A stretch of 46,100 bases of DNA, taken from NCBI GenBank assembly GCA_900319365.1, contig ONOE01000011.1, forward strand, positions 1 to 46,100, in the 5' to 3' direction. Positions 1 through 6,946 of the stretch are shown piece by piece. Both the position numbers and the translations under genes were made by a program. Numbering within the stretch: position 1 is the stretch's first letter; each line of letters starts with the position of its first letter. This DNA comes from an uncultured bacterium. Lineage in GTDB: Bacteria > Cyanobacteriota > Vampirovibrionia > Gastranaerophilales > Gastranaerophilaceae. The notes beneath the pieces were generated by a model, which saw nothing but the letters and a program-made list of their open reading frames with translations, was not told the origin of the DNA and searched no databases.

Positions 1-94
1 GTTCTTTTGCTATTTTTCGGATACTTAGTCCTTCCGATTGTAATATTGTTATTCTGTCTCGTTCCTCTGAACTCAGGTGGCTGCTTGTTTTCAT
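1..94 (-). CDS. IS30-family transposase, N-terminal fragment (runs off left edge)
   Basis: A minus-strand reading frame opens at ATG 94-92 behind a GAGGAG ribosome binding site about 9 bases upstream and stays open to base 1. It encodes 31 residues beginning MKTSSHLSSEERDRI and containing the stretch LQSEGLSIRKIAKE. This is the pattern of the first helix-turn-helix of IS30-family transposases, a leading H-L-S/T-x-E-E-R followed by an E-G-x-S-I-R-x-I-A helix. The domain binds the terminal inverted repeats. The DDE catalytic part would lie outside the window, so intactness cannot be judged. It sits at the edge of an otherwise housekeeping region, which suits a mobile element. A stand-alone regulator with the same HTH_38-type fold is a weaker alternative. 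Confidence 0.72.
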   Translation of the reverse strand, partial: MKTSSHLSSEERDRITILQSEGLSIRKIAKE

Positions 95-140
95 CTTTAT
101 TAACTCCTCTCTTTAGCTATTCTACTAAATCTTTGGCATC

Positions 141-168
141 AGTGTTGCGATTACTTCTTGAATTTACT
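141..168. repeat. Possible terminal inverted repeat of the IS30-like element
   Basis: The stretch agtgttgcgattacttc and the next ten or so bases, about 50 bases upstream of the transposase start, resemble the outer ends of IS30 elements, which usually carry a G-TTGC-rich core and an AT-rich tip. The partner end is outside the window, so the boundary and any target duplication are unconfirmed. Confidence 0.3.
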
Positions 169-213
169 TATAAAATCGAAATGTCAGGCATAACAGGCTT
201 TTATAATACACAT

Positions 214-250
214 AAAAAAAAGGAACACCGATTTAGGTATTCCTTTTTTT
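214..250. terminator. Bidirectional intrinsic terminator
   Basis: An A-run plus GGAACACC (214-229) pairs with GGTATTCC plus a T-run (236-250) around a 6-base loop, with one internal mismatch. On the minus strand it follows the HEAT-repeat gene by about 22 bases; on the plus strand it also has a T-tail. It separates the HEAT gene from the IS30 fragment. Confidence 0.75.
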
Positions 251-272
251 GATAGTTTATTAATTATATATA

Positions 273-1136
273 TTAAAACGCAGAAGAAACAGCGGGTTTT
301 TTAGCCGGAGTTGCACCGGGGATTGATTGCCAATTGGCAGCCATAATCTTTTTAAATGATTTCAATGCCGTATCTTCCAATTCGCCTAATTCATCAGCTT
401 CCATAATGAGTTCTCTTAAAGGCATCAAAGCTCTTGTATCTCTAAGAACCCCTAAGGCTGCAGCTGCACCTGCTCTGACAAGTTCGTTTTCGTTACGGTT
501 TTTCATAACATCAATCAAAGCGGGAACTGCTTTTGTATCATTCAATTTGCCTAATGATGTAACAGCGTAAATTCTAACGTTTACCCATTCATCATATAAC
601 ATGTTGATAACTTTATCTACGGCTTTTTTGTTGCCGATTTCGCCCAAAGCTCTTGTTGCATCGCATCTTACGTTAACTTTTTCGTGATCTAATGATTTGA
701 TTAAAGCATCGGTTGCAACATCACCGATTTCAATTAAAGCATCAGTTGCGGTAATGCAAACTTGAGGGTTTTCATCGTTTAAAGCTTCAACCAGAGGTTC
801 AACAACGATTGCGCCGCCTAAACGACCTAATGCTCTTGCTGCACGAACTCTTACATCAACGTTTCTGTCTTCTCTTAAAGATTCAATTAAATGAGTTGTT
901 GCTCTTGAATCACCGAGCTCGCCTAAAGCTCTTGCCGCATATAATCTGACGGAACCGTTTTTATCATTTTTTAATACATCTATCAAAGGTTCAACGGCTT
1001 TCGGATCGCCCATTTCACCAAGGATACGAGCTGCATTGTATCTGACTTTTTCTGAATTACTGCTTCTTAAATCGTTTAGTAGTTCATCAAAAGTTTTCTT
1101 AACTTGTTTTTTCTTACTGTTCACACTAATTGTCAT
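273..1136 (-). CDS. HEAT-repeat protein (PBS-lyase-type HEAT repeats)
   Basis: A 287-residue protein made almost wholly of seven to eight helical repeats of about 31 residues, from about residue 15 to 265. The repeats carry the HEAT_2/PBS-lyase pattern V-R-x-x-A-A-x-A-L-G-x-L-G-D followed by A-V-x-P-L-I-x-x-L. The protein has no signal peptide or membrane segment, so it should be cytosolic. Such solenoids act as protein-interaction scaffolds; in cyanobacteria the same repeats occur in phycobilin lyases, but no lyase function can be inferred here. The C-terminus after about residue 270 is a short Ala/Pro/Lys tail. The start is well set: GGAGG lies 6 bases before the ATG. It is probably monocistronic, with a terminator right after it. 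A TATAAT on the minus strand at 1344-1339 could be its -10 box, giving a long leader. Confidence 0.85.
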   Translation of the reverse strand: MTISVNSKKKQVKKTFDELLNDLRSSNSEKVRYNAARILGEMGDPKAVEPLIDVLKNDKNGSVRLYAARALGELGDSRATTHLIESLREDRNVDVRVRAARALGRLGGAIVVEPLVEALNDENPQVCITATDALIEIGDVATDALIKSLDHEKVNVRCDATRALGEIGNKKAVDKVINMLYDEWVNVRIYAVTSLGKLNDTKAVPALIDVMKNRNENELVRAGAAAALGVLRDTRALMPLRELIMEADELGELEDTALKSFKKIMAANWQSIPGATPAKKPAVSSAF

Positions 1137-1473
1137 TATTTGCCTCCGACACTATAACAATATCTACACAACTACTTATATATAAAAAATTCTTTGCGCA
1201 GATTATTGCTTTTTTGTTACTTATTTATTAAAAATTGTTTACAATTCATATACTTTATTTCTGAAATTCCTTTACCTGCTACCTATTGGTCAGAAATTTA
1301 TTAAGGGTAATACTGACACTTATTCTTTCAGTATTTTTATTATAATACATTTTTAAATTTTATTCACTAATTGAATACAATATTTTAAAAACTTTTGTAA
1401 CATGTTTAATTTAATATTTGCACATTGACTGTTTAATGGTGTAATGGTGAAAATTTGTCTTAACAATTTACTA
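1137..1473. other. Intergenic region, no gene seen
   Basis: This is 337 bases of very AT-rich sequence between the HEAT gene and the kinase gene, both on the minus strand. It holds a possible minus-strand -10 (TATAAT, 1344-1339) for the HEAT gene, and a weak hairpin, AATACTG (309-315 after 1000) with CAGTATT (1329-1335), followed by a short T-run on the plus strand where no gene precedes it. Nothing else is recognisable. Confidence 0.5.
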
Positions 1474-3129
1474 CTAACAAGGGATAGTAATAATAAATTC
1501 GGTACCAACCCCGACTTCGCTCAGGACACGGATTTTTCCGTGATGTTTGTCTATAATCTTCTGGCTGATTGCAAGCCCCAATCCCGTACCTACTCCTACA
1601 CCTTTTGTAGTAAATCCTGCCGTGAAAATTTTATTGAGGTTTTCTTTCGGAATGCCCGAACCGCTGTCTTTTATCCTTATTTCAAGGGTGTTTCTTACAA
1701 CATGTGTTGAAATGGTTATTGTTCCCGTTTTTTCAATTGATTGGCATGCGTTAACGAGTATATTTGTAAATACCTGATTTAATAAATTCGGATAGCATTT
1801 GATTTTGGGAATGTTGCCGTAATCTTTTATGATTTCCACCTTGTTTTTCGTTTCGTGGCTGATAATATCAAGAGTAAGATCAATTTCTTTATTTATGTCT
1901 GCTTCTTGGAGTTCGGCTCCGTCAAGTCTTACAAATTTTTTTAAAGAAACCACGATTTTGCTTATCCTTGTTATGGCTTCTTTATCGGTTGAAAGAATTT
2001 GGTTAAACATATCTTTAATATCAGAATTTTCTATTTTTGAGGATAATTTAGACAACATTTCGTTGTTGGATTTTATTGCGGCTACGGGGGTATTTATTTC
2101 GTGCGCAATACCTGCGATTAGCTGACCTAAAGATGCCATTTTTTCAGAATTAATCAATTGAACCTGTGTATCTTTAAGTTCTTTAAGGGTATGCTTTAAT
2201 TCCTGAACATTCTGGGCATTTCGTTTATAAAGTTCTGCCCTTATGATTGCGCTGCCAAGCTGAGAAGCTACCGCATCTAGAATTTCAATTTCTTCATTTA
2301 ATTCTCTTTTCTGGTAGCTTAAAAGAACAATTATGCCAATCATTTTTTGCATGTGGTAAATCGGAACAATTATTCGCAGCACGGATTTTTTAAACGGAAT
2401 TGCTCCCGTGTATTCGCTAAGGGCATACCCCACGGATATTTTTCTGTTTAAAAGTTTGTTTGTTACGGTTTCGTCAAATGAGATAACCGTATTGATGCTT
2501 GAACTTTTTTCGCCGTAGCTTTCCGTTATATTAAATATATTGTCGCTGCATTTTGCATAATATGCTCTGAAACAGCCAAACATCATGGAAAGTTCTTTTA
2601 ATACGGAATTTAAAATCGCCGAAATGTCCATGGATTCGCTTATGATATTTGAAACTTTGTTGATAAGACCGATTTTAAACGCCTGTGTTTGGGCTTTTTG
2701 ACGGATTTTTTGAAGTTCGTTATTTTCTTCTTTGAGTTTTTTAAGCTGTTCTAAATATAATTTTTGTTCGGTTTTATTGTCTTTTAATATAATATCTGCG
2801 CTTACATCTGATAAAAATATTATGGTATAAGCACCTCTTTTAACCGATGTCAGGTCATAATACCTTGTATCTTCAGCGTTTGAAGTGTAGCAGATTCTTG
2901 CAAAAAAGTTCTCTTTTGATGTGATTGCCTGAAATAACGGGGAGTATAAATCCGCATTTTCACTATCCATAGGGCACATCTCAAAGGTCATCTTGTGGGC
3001 GAATTTTTTTATGTCCGTAAATTGGTTGAATACACGGCAAAAAGTGTTGTTCTTAAAAACCACATCATCATAATCTCTAACAACAAAAACAGGATCTCTG
3101 AACCGGTTAAAAAAATCAAACTTTTTCAT
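1474..3129 (-). CDS. Soluble PAS-GAF sensor histidine kinase
   Basis: 551 residues when started at ATG 3129. In order: a PAS-like sensor (about residues 5-115), a coiled coil (about 120-150), a GAF domain (about 160-300), a second coiled coil, a HisKA domain with the phospho-acceptor His about residue 343 in GIAHEINTPVAAIK, and a HATPase_c domain with an N box (FTNILVNACQS, about 454-464), G1 DSGSGIP (488-494) and G2 GVGTGLGLA near 513-521. There are no membrane segments, so it senses a cytoplasmic signal. It would phosphorylate a response regulator, but none is adjacent; the nearest is at 13203-13901. The frame could begin at a GTG at 3228, but that 33-residue extension is low-complexity and has no ribosome binding site. 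ATG 3129 is 6 bases after a TATAAT box with a 17-base spaced TTGCTC, which fits a leaderless mRNA. Confidence 0.88.
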   Translation of the reverse strand: MKKFDFFNRFRDPVFVVRDYDDVVFKNNTFCRVFNQFTDIKKFAHKMTFEMCPMDSENADLYSPLFQAITSKENFFARICYTSNAEDTRYYDLTSVKRGAYTIIFLSDVSADIILKDNKTEQKLYLEQLKKLKEENNELQKIRQKAQTQAFKIGLINKVSNIISESMDISAILNSVLKELSMMFGCFRAYYAKCSDNIFNITESYGEKSSSINTVISFDETVTNKLLNRKISVGYALSEYTGAIPFKKSVLRIIVPIYHMQKMIGIIVLLSYQKRELNEEIEILDAVASQLGSAIIRAELYKRNAQNVQELKHTLKELKDTQVQLINSEKMASLGQLIAGIAHEINTPVAAIKSNNEMLSKLSSKIENSDIKDMFNQILSTDKEAITRISKIVVSLKKFVRLDGAELQEADINKEIDLTLDIISHETKNKVEIIKDYGNIPKIKCYPNLLNQVFTNILVNACQSIEKTGTITISTHVVRNTLEIRIKDSGSGIPKENLNKIFTAGFTTKGVGVGTGLGLAISQKIIDKHHGKIRVLSEVGVGTEFIITIPC

Positions 3130-3164
3130 AATTAAATTATAGAATATTTTTTCATAGTGAGCAA
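3130..3164 (-). promoter_or_regulatory. Promoter of the histidine kinase, apparently leaderless
   Basis: On the minus strand TTGCTC (3164-3159), a 17-base spacer and TATAAT (3141-3136) are followed by 6 bases and then the ATG at 3129. Transcription starting about 7 bases after the -10 box would begin at or next to the A of the start codon. No Shine-Dalgarno sequence is present. Confidence 0.6.
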
Positions 3165-3263
3165 TTTGTAAATCTCTGAAGAAATGTTTCCGAAAAAAAA
3201 TAAATATTGGCGCAAATTTTATTTTCACGCTACTTATAAATACTATCTGAAAGGATTTGTTTC

Positions 3264-3581
3264 ATGAACATAGCACCCGTGCTTCCGTCATATATTACAT
3301 CATTCGGCGCTCTTGTGCCGTTGAAAGATTATAAAGGCGAGATATTAAAACTTACAAAAGCCGAAAAAGAAAGAATTGCAGCTTTAGAACAAAGTATTAC
3401 CGAGCTTGATATAGAAAGAGCTCAATATATTTTTCTTGAGGGCAAATATATAGGGCGTTCGATTTCTTATACATATCATCACAAGGCTGATCACCTCAGT
3501 TGGGAAATTGACAATTTAAGAGATGAAATTAAGGCAATAAAAACCAACAGATTAAACGCCCGAAAGCAGGCTAAGGTTTAA
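3264..3581 (+). CDS. Hypothetical coiled-coil protein with TSFGALVPLKDYKG N-terminus
   Basis: A 105-residue protein of unknown function. The first 30 residues contain ITSFGALVPLKDYKGEIL, a segment I associate with hypothetical proteins of gut Melainabacteria. Residues about 32-100 are charged and helical (KAEKERIAALEQSITELD and DNLRDEIKAIKTNR) with heptad spacing typical of a coiled coil. It has no signal peptide or membrane helix. AAAGGA, 9 bases before the ATG, supports the start. It is divergent from the histidine kinase and convergent with dapL, with a terminator-like repeat in between. The gene is probably real given its ribosome binding site and its protein-like composition. Its job cannot be assigned from sequence. 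Confidence 0.7.
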   Translation: MNIAPVLPSYITSFGALVPLKDYKGEILKLTKAEKERIAALEQSITELDIERAQYIFLEGKYIGRSISYTYHHKADHLSWEIDNLRDEIKAIKTNRLNARKQAKV

Positions 3582-3631
3582 TCTGTCGATTTAAAATTTG
3601 GAAATTATATACAAAGTTACAGTACAATAGA

Positions 3632-3733
3632 AATTACCGCCATAGCAAAATTCGGAAATAACTTGTTAGCGAAATATCAACAAAAACGGTCATTGTTTGA
3701 GCGTTAGCGAGTTTGACCGTTTTTAGATTGAGC
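3632..3733 (+). repeat. 102-bp dispersed intergenic repeat, copy A
   Basis: This stretch matches the reverse complement of 29155-29256 along its whole length with about 10 mismatches in 102 positions by hand alignment and no gaps. It starts aattaccgccatagcaaaat and ends with attgagc. It includes a stable ACGGTCA/TGACCGT hairpin. It lies between convergent genes, where the hairpin can also serve as a terminator. Confidence 0.85.
3682..3724. terminator. Hairpin terminator inside repeat copy A
   Basis: AAAAACGGTCA (3682-3692) pairs perfectly with TGACCGTTTTT (3714-3724) around a 21-base loop. T-runs follow on both strands, so it can end both the small plus-strand gene at 3264-3581 and dapL, which stops at 3755. 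Confidence 0.6.
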
Positions 3734-3754
3734 TTAAAATTTTATATTAATATT

Positions 3755-4936
3755 CTATTTTAAAAATTTATCAAGTCTTTCAACGGCTTCTTTGGTATTT
3801 TCTTTGCTGCCGAAAGAAGTTAAGCGGAAAAATCCCTCTCCGTTACGTCCGAAGCCGACTCCGGGGGTTCCTACGATTTGAACGTTATTTAATAAATAAT
3901 CAAAGAAGTCCCATGATTTCATATTATTCGGACATTTCAACCAAATGTAAGGGGAATGAGTTCCGCCGGTATGGTAAATGCCGTGTTTTGTCAAAACATC
4001 GGATATCATTTTTGCATTTTGCTTGTAGTAGTCAAGATTTTGCATAATCTGCTTTTGACCTTCAGGGGTAAATACGGCTTCTGCGCCTTTTTGTACGATA
4101 TAAGATACCCCGTTGAATTTGGTTGTCTGACGTCTTAACCACATTTTGTTTAAAGACATTTCTCCAAAAACCAAAGCTTTCGGAACAACCGTCCAACCGC
4201 ATCTTGTGCCCGTAAATCCTGCCATTTTTGAAAATGAACAAAATTCAATAGCGCATGTTTTAGCGCCGTCAATCGAATAAATGCTTCTTGGCAGATTATC
4301 GTCTGAAATAAAGCATTCATACGCAGCATCAAAAAGTATTATCGAATGATTTTTGTTTGCAAAATCAACCCATTTTTTTAATTGCTCTTTATTGTAAACG
4401 GCTCCCGTCGGGTTGTTGGGCGAACATATATAAATAATATCCGCTTTTAAATTTTCATCGGGTAAAGGCAAAAAGTCGTTAGATTCGTTTGCATCGATGT
4501 AAATGATTTTTCTGCCGGCCATGGTATTTGTGTCAACATAAACGGGATAAACGGGATCGGGGACAAGTACGGTATTATCTTTATCAAATAAGTCCAAAAT
4601 GTTTCCGATATCTGATTTAGCGCCGTCTGATACAAATATTTCGTCATTGTCCAATTCAACGTCATGGCTTTTATAATAGTCTGCAATTTTGGTTTTCAAA
4701 AAATCATAACCCTGCTCCGGACCGTAGCCGTGGAATGTTTCTTTGTGTCCCATTTCTTCCGATGCGGATTTTAGGGCATCAGTAACGCATTTGCATAAAG
4801 GCAAAGTTACGTCGCCTATTCCGAGTTTGATAACTTTTTTATCGGGGTTTGCAGCCATATATTCGCTGACTTTTTTGCCGACGGTTGAAAATAAATAGCT
4901 CTGCGCAATATTTTTATAATTTTCGTTAACTTTCAT
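3755..4936 (-). CDS. dapL: LL-diaminopimelate aminotransferase
   Basis: A 393-residue class I/II PLP aminotransferase that converts tetrahydrodipicolinate with glutamate directly to LL-diaminopimelate for lysine and peptidoglycan synthesis. DapL hallmarks are present: KLGIGDVTLPLCKCV near 37-51, HGYGPEQGYDFLK near 69-81, VSDGAKSDIGNILDLF near 102-117, CSPNNPTGA at 171-179, and the PLP lysine K237 in FCSFSKMAGFTGTRCGW. Length matches the family. DapL occurs in cyanobacteria, plants, Chlamydiae and a few other phyla, so it supports the taxonomic guess. AGGAG lies 8 bases before the ATG. A minus-strand TATAAT at 4973-4968 is the likely -10; it is back to back with the promoter of the ribbon-helix-helix gene. 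Confidence 0.96.
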   Translation of the reverse strand: MKVNENYKNIAQSYLFSTVGKKVSEYMAANPDKKVIKLGIGDVTLPLCKCVTDALKSASEEMGHKETFHGYGPEQGYDFLKTKIADYYKSHDVELDNDEIFVSDGAKSDIGNILDLFDKDNTVLVPDPVYPVYVDTNTMAGRKIIYIDANESNDFLPLPDENLKADIIYICSPNNPTGAVYNKEQLKKWVDFANKNHSIILFDAAYECFISDDNLPRSIYSIDGAKTCAIEFCSFSKMAGFTGTRCGWTVVPKALVFGEMSLNKMWLRRQTTKFNGVSYIVQKGAEAVFTPEGQKQIMQNLDYYKQNAKMISDVLTKHGIYHTGGTHSPYIWLKCPNNMKSWDFFDYLLNNVQIVGTPGVGFGRNGEGFFRLTSFGSKENTKEAVERLDKFLK

Positions 4937-4967
4937 TTTTTTAGCTCCTCTATAATATTTTACGCAA

Positions 4968-5016
4968 ATTATAGCATAAAAACTTTCTTGTAAAAATTCG
5001 AGGCATGTGCTACAAT
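4968..5016. promoter_or_regulatory. Divergent overlapping promoters, dapL and ribbon-helix-helix gene
   Basis: On the plus strand TTGTAA (4988-4993), a 17-base spacer and TACAAT (5011-5016) form a good promoter for the gene at 5057. On the minus strand TATAAT (4973-4968) with a TTTACA at 4994-4989 (spacing only 15) could serve dapL. The two -35 hexamers overlap, so the promoters may interfere or share an operator. Confidence 0.55.
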
Positions 5017-5056
5017 ATCAGTCAAGTAAGAAAATAATCATGGGAAAGGGGCTTTC

Positions 5057-5245
5057 ATGGCTAAAGTTTTGGTTACAATGCCAGATGATTTTTTAGACAA
5101 GGTTGACGGGCTTGCAGGCAGCGAAAACTGTTCAAGAAGTGAACTTATCAGGGAAGCTTTAAAAAATTATATGCGCCGTCTTTCTAAATCCCAGATTGAA
5201 AACGCATCAAAAAATGCAGCTTTGCTTGATGAAATTTTAAAGTAA
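5057..5245 (+). CDS. Ribbon-helix-helix (CopG/Arc-type) DNA-binding protein
   Basis: A 62-residue protein. The N-terminal strand AKVLVTMPDDFLDKVD and the helix pair SRSELIREALKNYMRRL match RHH_1 repressors, which bind operators as dimers of dimers through the paired beta strands. The tail (about residues 47-62) is a short acidic/amide helix. Such genes are often the antitoxin half of toxin-antitoxin pairs, but the next gene is hemW, not a toxin, so a free-standing regulator is more likely. GGAAAGGGG precedes the ATG. The promoter TTGTAA-17-TACAAT lies about 40 bases upstream. It is 16 bases ahead of hemW and likely cotranscribed. Confidence 0.82.
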   Translation: MAKVLVTMPDDFLDKVDGLAGSENCSRSELIREALKNYMRRLSKSQIENASKNAALLDEILK

Positions 5246-5261
5246 TTTAATTTGGCAGTTT

Positions 5262-6350
5262 ATGGTTAAAAGCGCTTATATACATATTCCGTTTTGTCAG
5301 TCAAAATGTTATTATTGCTCGTTTGTTTCATATACCGATATGAGTAAGAAAAGAGAGTATCTTAAAGCGCTTGAAAATGAAATAAATTCAACTTACAACA
5401 AAGAAGTTTTAAATACCTTGTATATTGGCGGAGGTACGCCATCAACGCTTTCATCTGTCGAAATTTCAAACATCTTAAAGCATTTTAATTTAAAAGATGA
5501 TAGTGAAATTACGGTTGAAATCAATCCTGACGATGCAAATTATGACTATTTAAGAGAGCTTTTTGATATCGGGGTAAACAGGTTGAGTTTCGGGGCGCAA
5601 AGCTTTGATGATGAGATTTTGGAAAAAATAAACAGACGTCATAACGGCGTTCAAATCGTTCAGGCTGTAAAAAATGCCCAAAATGCTCAATTTAACAATA
5701 TCAGCCTTGATTTTATTTACGGTTTGCCATCTCAAACGATTGATATGTTTGTGTCTGACCTCAATAAAGCTGTCGGGCTCGGAGTTGAACATATTTCGTT
5801 GTATGGCTTAACGATAGATGAAAATTGCTATTTTGCATCTCACAGACCAAAGAATTTGCCTGATGACGATGCTCAGGCAGATATGTATTTAAAAGCGATT
5901 GAAACCCTTACAAATTCAGGTTTTGAACATTATGAAATAAGTAATTTCTGCAAAAAAGGTTTTGAATCAAAACACAATTTAAATTATTGGGACAATTGCG
6001 AGTATTACGGATTCGGCGCTGCTGCAAGCGGATATTTAAACGGTGTGCGCTATACAAATCAAAAAACTCTGACAAAGTATATTGAAAATCCCTTGGTAAA
6101 GATTGAAGAATTTATCGAAACCCCTCAAAAAGAACTTGAGGAAGAAATATTCCTCGGGCTTCGCAAAATGTCTGGTATAAATTCATATAAAATTTCTCAA
6201 AAATTTGATATAAATTTTGAAGAAAAATATTCTTCTGTTTTAAAAAAATATATTGAATTAAATTTGTTAAAAAAGTCAGGCGGGAACTATTCTTTAACTC
6301 CTGAGGGAGTGCTTGTAAGCAACACAATAATGTCCGAATTTTTAGAATAA
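5262..6350 (+). CDS. hemW: HemW-like radical SAM protein (heme chaperone family)
   Basis: 362 residues. The radical SAM cluster motif C12-x3-C16-x2-C19 sits in IPFCQSKCYYCSF and holds a [4Fe-4S] cluster that cleaves SAM. The SAM-binding GGGTPSTLS lies near 57-65, followed by EINPDD, FGAQSFDDEIL and the HemN C-terminal region from about residue 290. The shorter N-terminus and the CxxxCxxC without the fourth HemN cysteine place it with HemW rather than true coproporphyrinogen dehydrogenase. HemW is a heme-binding chaperone that delivers heme to respiratory enzymes. The start has no clear Shine-Dalgarno, consistent with coupling to the upstream gene. It ends exactly where the convergent Nudix gene ends. 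Confidence 0.85.
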   Translation: MVKSAYIHIPFCQSKCYYCSFVSYTDMSKKREYLKALENEINSTYNKEVLNTLYIGGGTPSTLSSVEISNILKHFNLKDDSEITVEINPDDANYDYLRELFDIGVNRLSFGAQSFDDEILEKINRRHNGVQIVQAVKNAQNAQFNNISLDFIYGLPSQTIDMFVSDLNKAVGLGVEHISLYGLTIDENCYFASHRPKNLPDDDAQADMYLKAIETLTNSGFEHYEISNFCKKGFESKHNLNYWDNCEYYGFGAAASGYLNGVRYTNQKTLTKYIENPLVKIEEFIETPQKELEEEIFLGLRKMSGINSYKISQKFDINFEEKYSSVLKKYIELNLLKKSGGNYSLTPEGVLVSNTIMSEFLE

Positions 6351-6860
6351 TTAAGGCTGAATTTTTGATATTTTTTCAACAGCTAAATCCAAAAAATAAC
6401 CGGCAAGACTGTTTGGATAAACATTTTTACATGCTGTACTTATATCAAACCAATGTGCTTCATCAATCTCACTATTGGTTTTAATATCTTCGCTTTCTGC
6501 TTGAACCATAAAATTACACATTAGAGTGTTTGTTTTATCAAAATATTTACTTTCATTAAATTTAAAAGAAATCGCATTCAGGTTTGTTTCTTCTTTCAAT
6601 TCTCTTATAAGGGTTTGTGAAAGATTCTCTCCTTTTTCAACATAACCTGCAACAAGCCCGTATACTCCTCTGTTGTATTGCTGAATTAAAAGACTTTTTG
6701 AAAAATCTTTATTAAATACAACCATACTTACGGCAGTATTAAATATCGGGAATCTGAAAGTGTCGCATTTTTCACAATACGGAACGAGTCCTTCAGATTC
6801 GCTGCAGTTAAAACATTCTTTTAAAATTAATTTATTTCCGCATTCCCAACAATATTTCAT
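6351..6860 (-). CDS. Nudix hydrolase with zinc-ribbon N-terminus
   Basis: 169 residues from ATG 6860. A treble-cysteine zinc ribbon spans the first 35 residues (CWECGNK, CFNC, CEKC), as in NADH pyrophosphatase NudC-type proteins. The Nudix box is GYVEKGE, seven residues, then RELKEETNL near 91-113, which keeps all catalytic glutamates but has Asn in place of the usual Gly near the end. Nudix enzymes hydrolyse a nucleoside diphosphate linked to another group; the substrate (NADH, NAD-capped RNA or another) is not predictable. A TTG two codons upstream is in frame, but ATG 6860 sits 6 bases after a TAAAAT box and there is no ribosome binding site. This again suggests leaderless translation. It is convergent with hemW with no gap. 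Confidence 0.85.
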   Translation of the reverse strand: MKYCWECGNKLILKECFNCSESEGLVPYCEKCDTFRFPIFNTAVSMVVFNKDFSKSLLIQQYNRGVYGLVAGYVEKGENLSQTLIRELKEETNLNAISFKFNESKYFDKTNTLMCNFMVQAESEDIKTNSEIDEAHWFDISTACKNVYPNSLAGYFLDLAVEKISKIQP

Positions 6861-6872
6861 AATCAAATTTTA
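6861..6872 (-). promoter_or_regulatory. -10 box placed for a leaderless Nudix mRNA
   Basis: TAAAAT (6872-6867 on the minus strand) is 6 bases before ATG 6860, the same spacing as at the histidine kinase and trmFO. The -35 region is poor. Confidence 0.4.
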
Positions 6873-6946
6873 ACATAAAAAAATATAGTTACTTAAATTA
6901 ATTTTATGCTATATTTAACAGGTATTTATAATGCAGAGATATTACT

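Noticed and set aside
7..252. 81-residue plus-strand frame at the left edge
   Set aside because: Antisense to the IS30 transposase start and reads through the bidirectional terminator.
1474..3129. Two-component pair of this kinase with a neighbour
   Set aside because: No receiver-domain gene adjoins it; linking it to the regulator at 13203-13901 would be guesswork.
5057..5245. Toxin-antitoxin pair headed by the ribbon-helix-helix gene
   Set aside because: The next gene is hemW and no toxin-like frame is nearby, so only the regulator is claimed.
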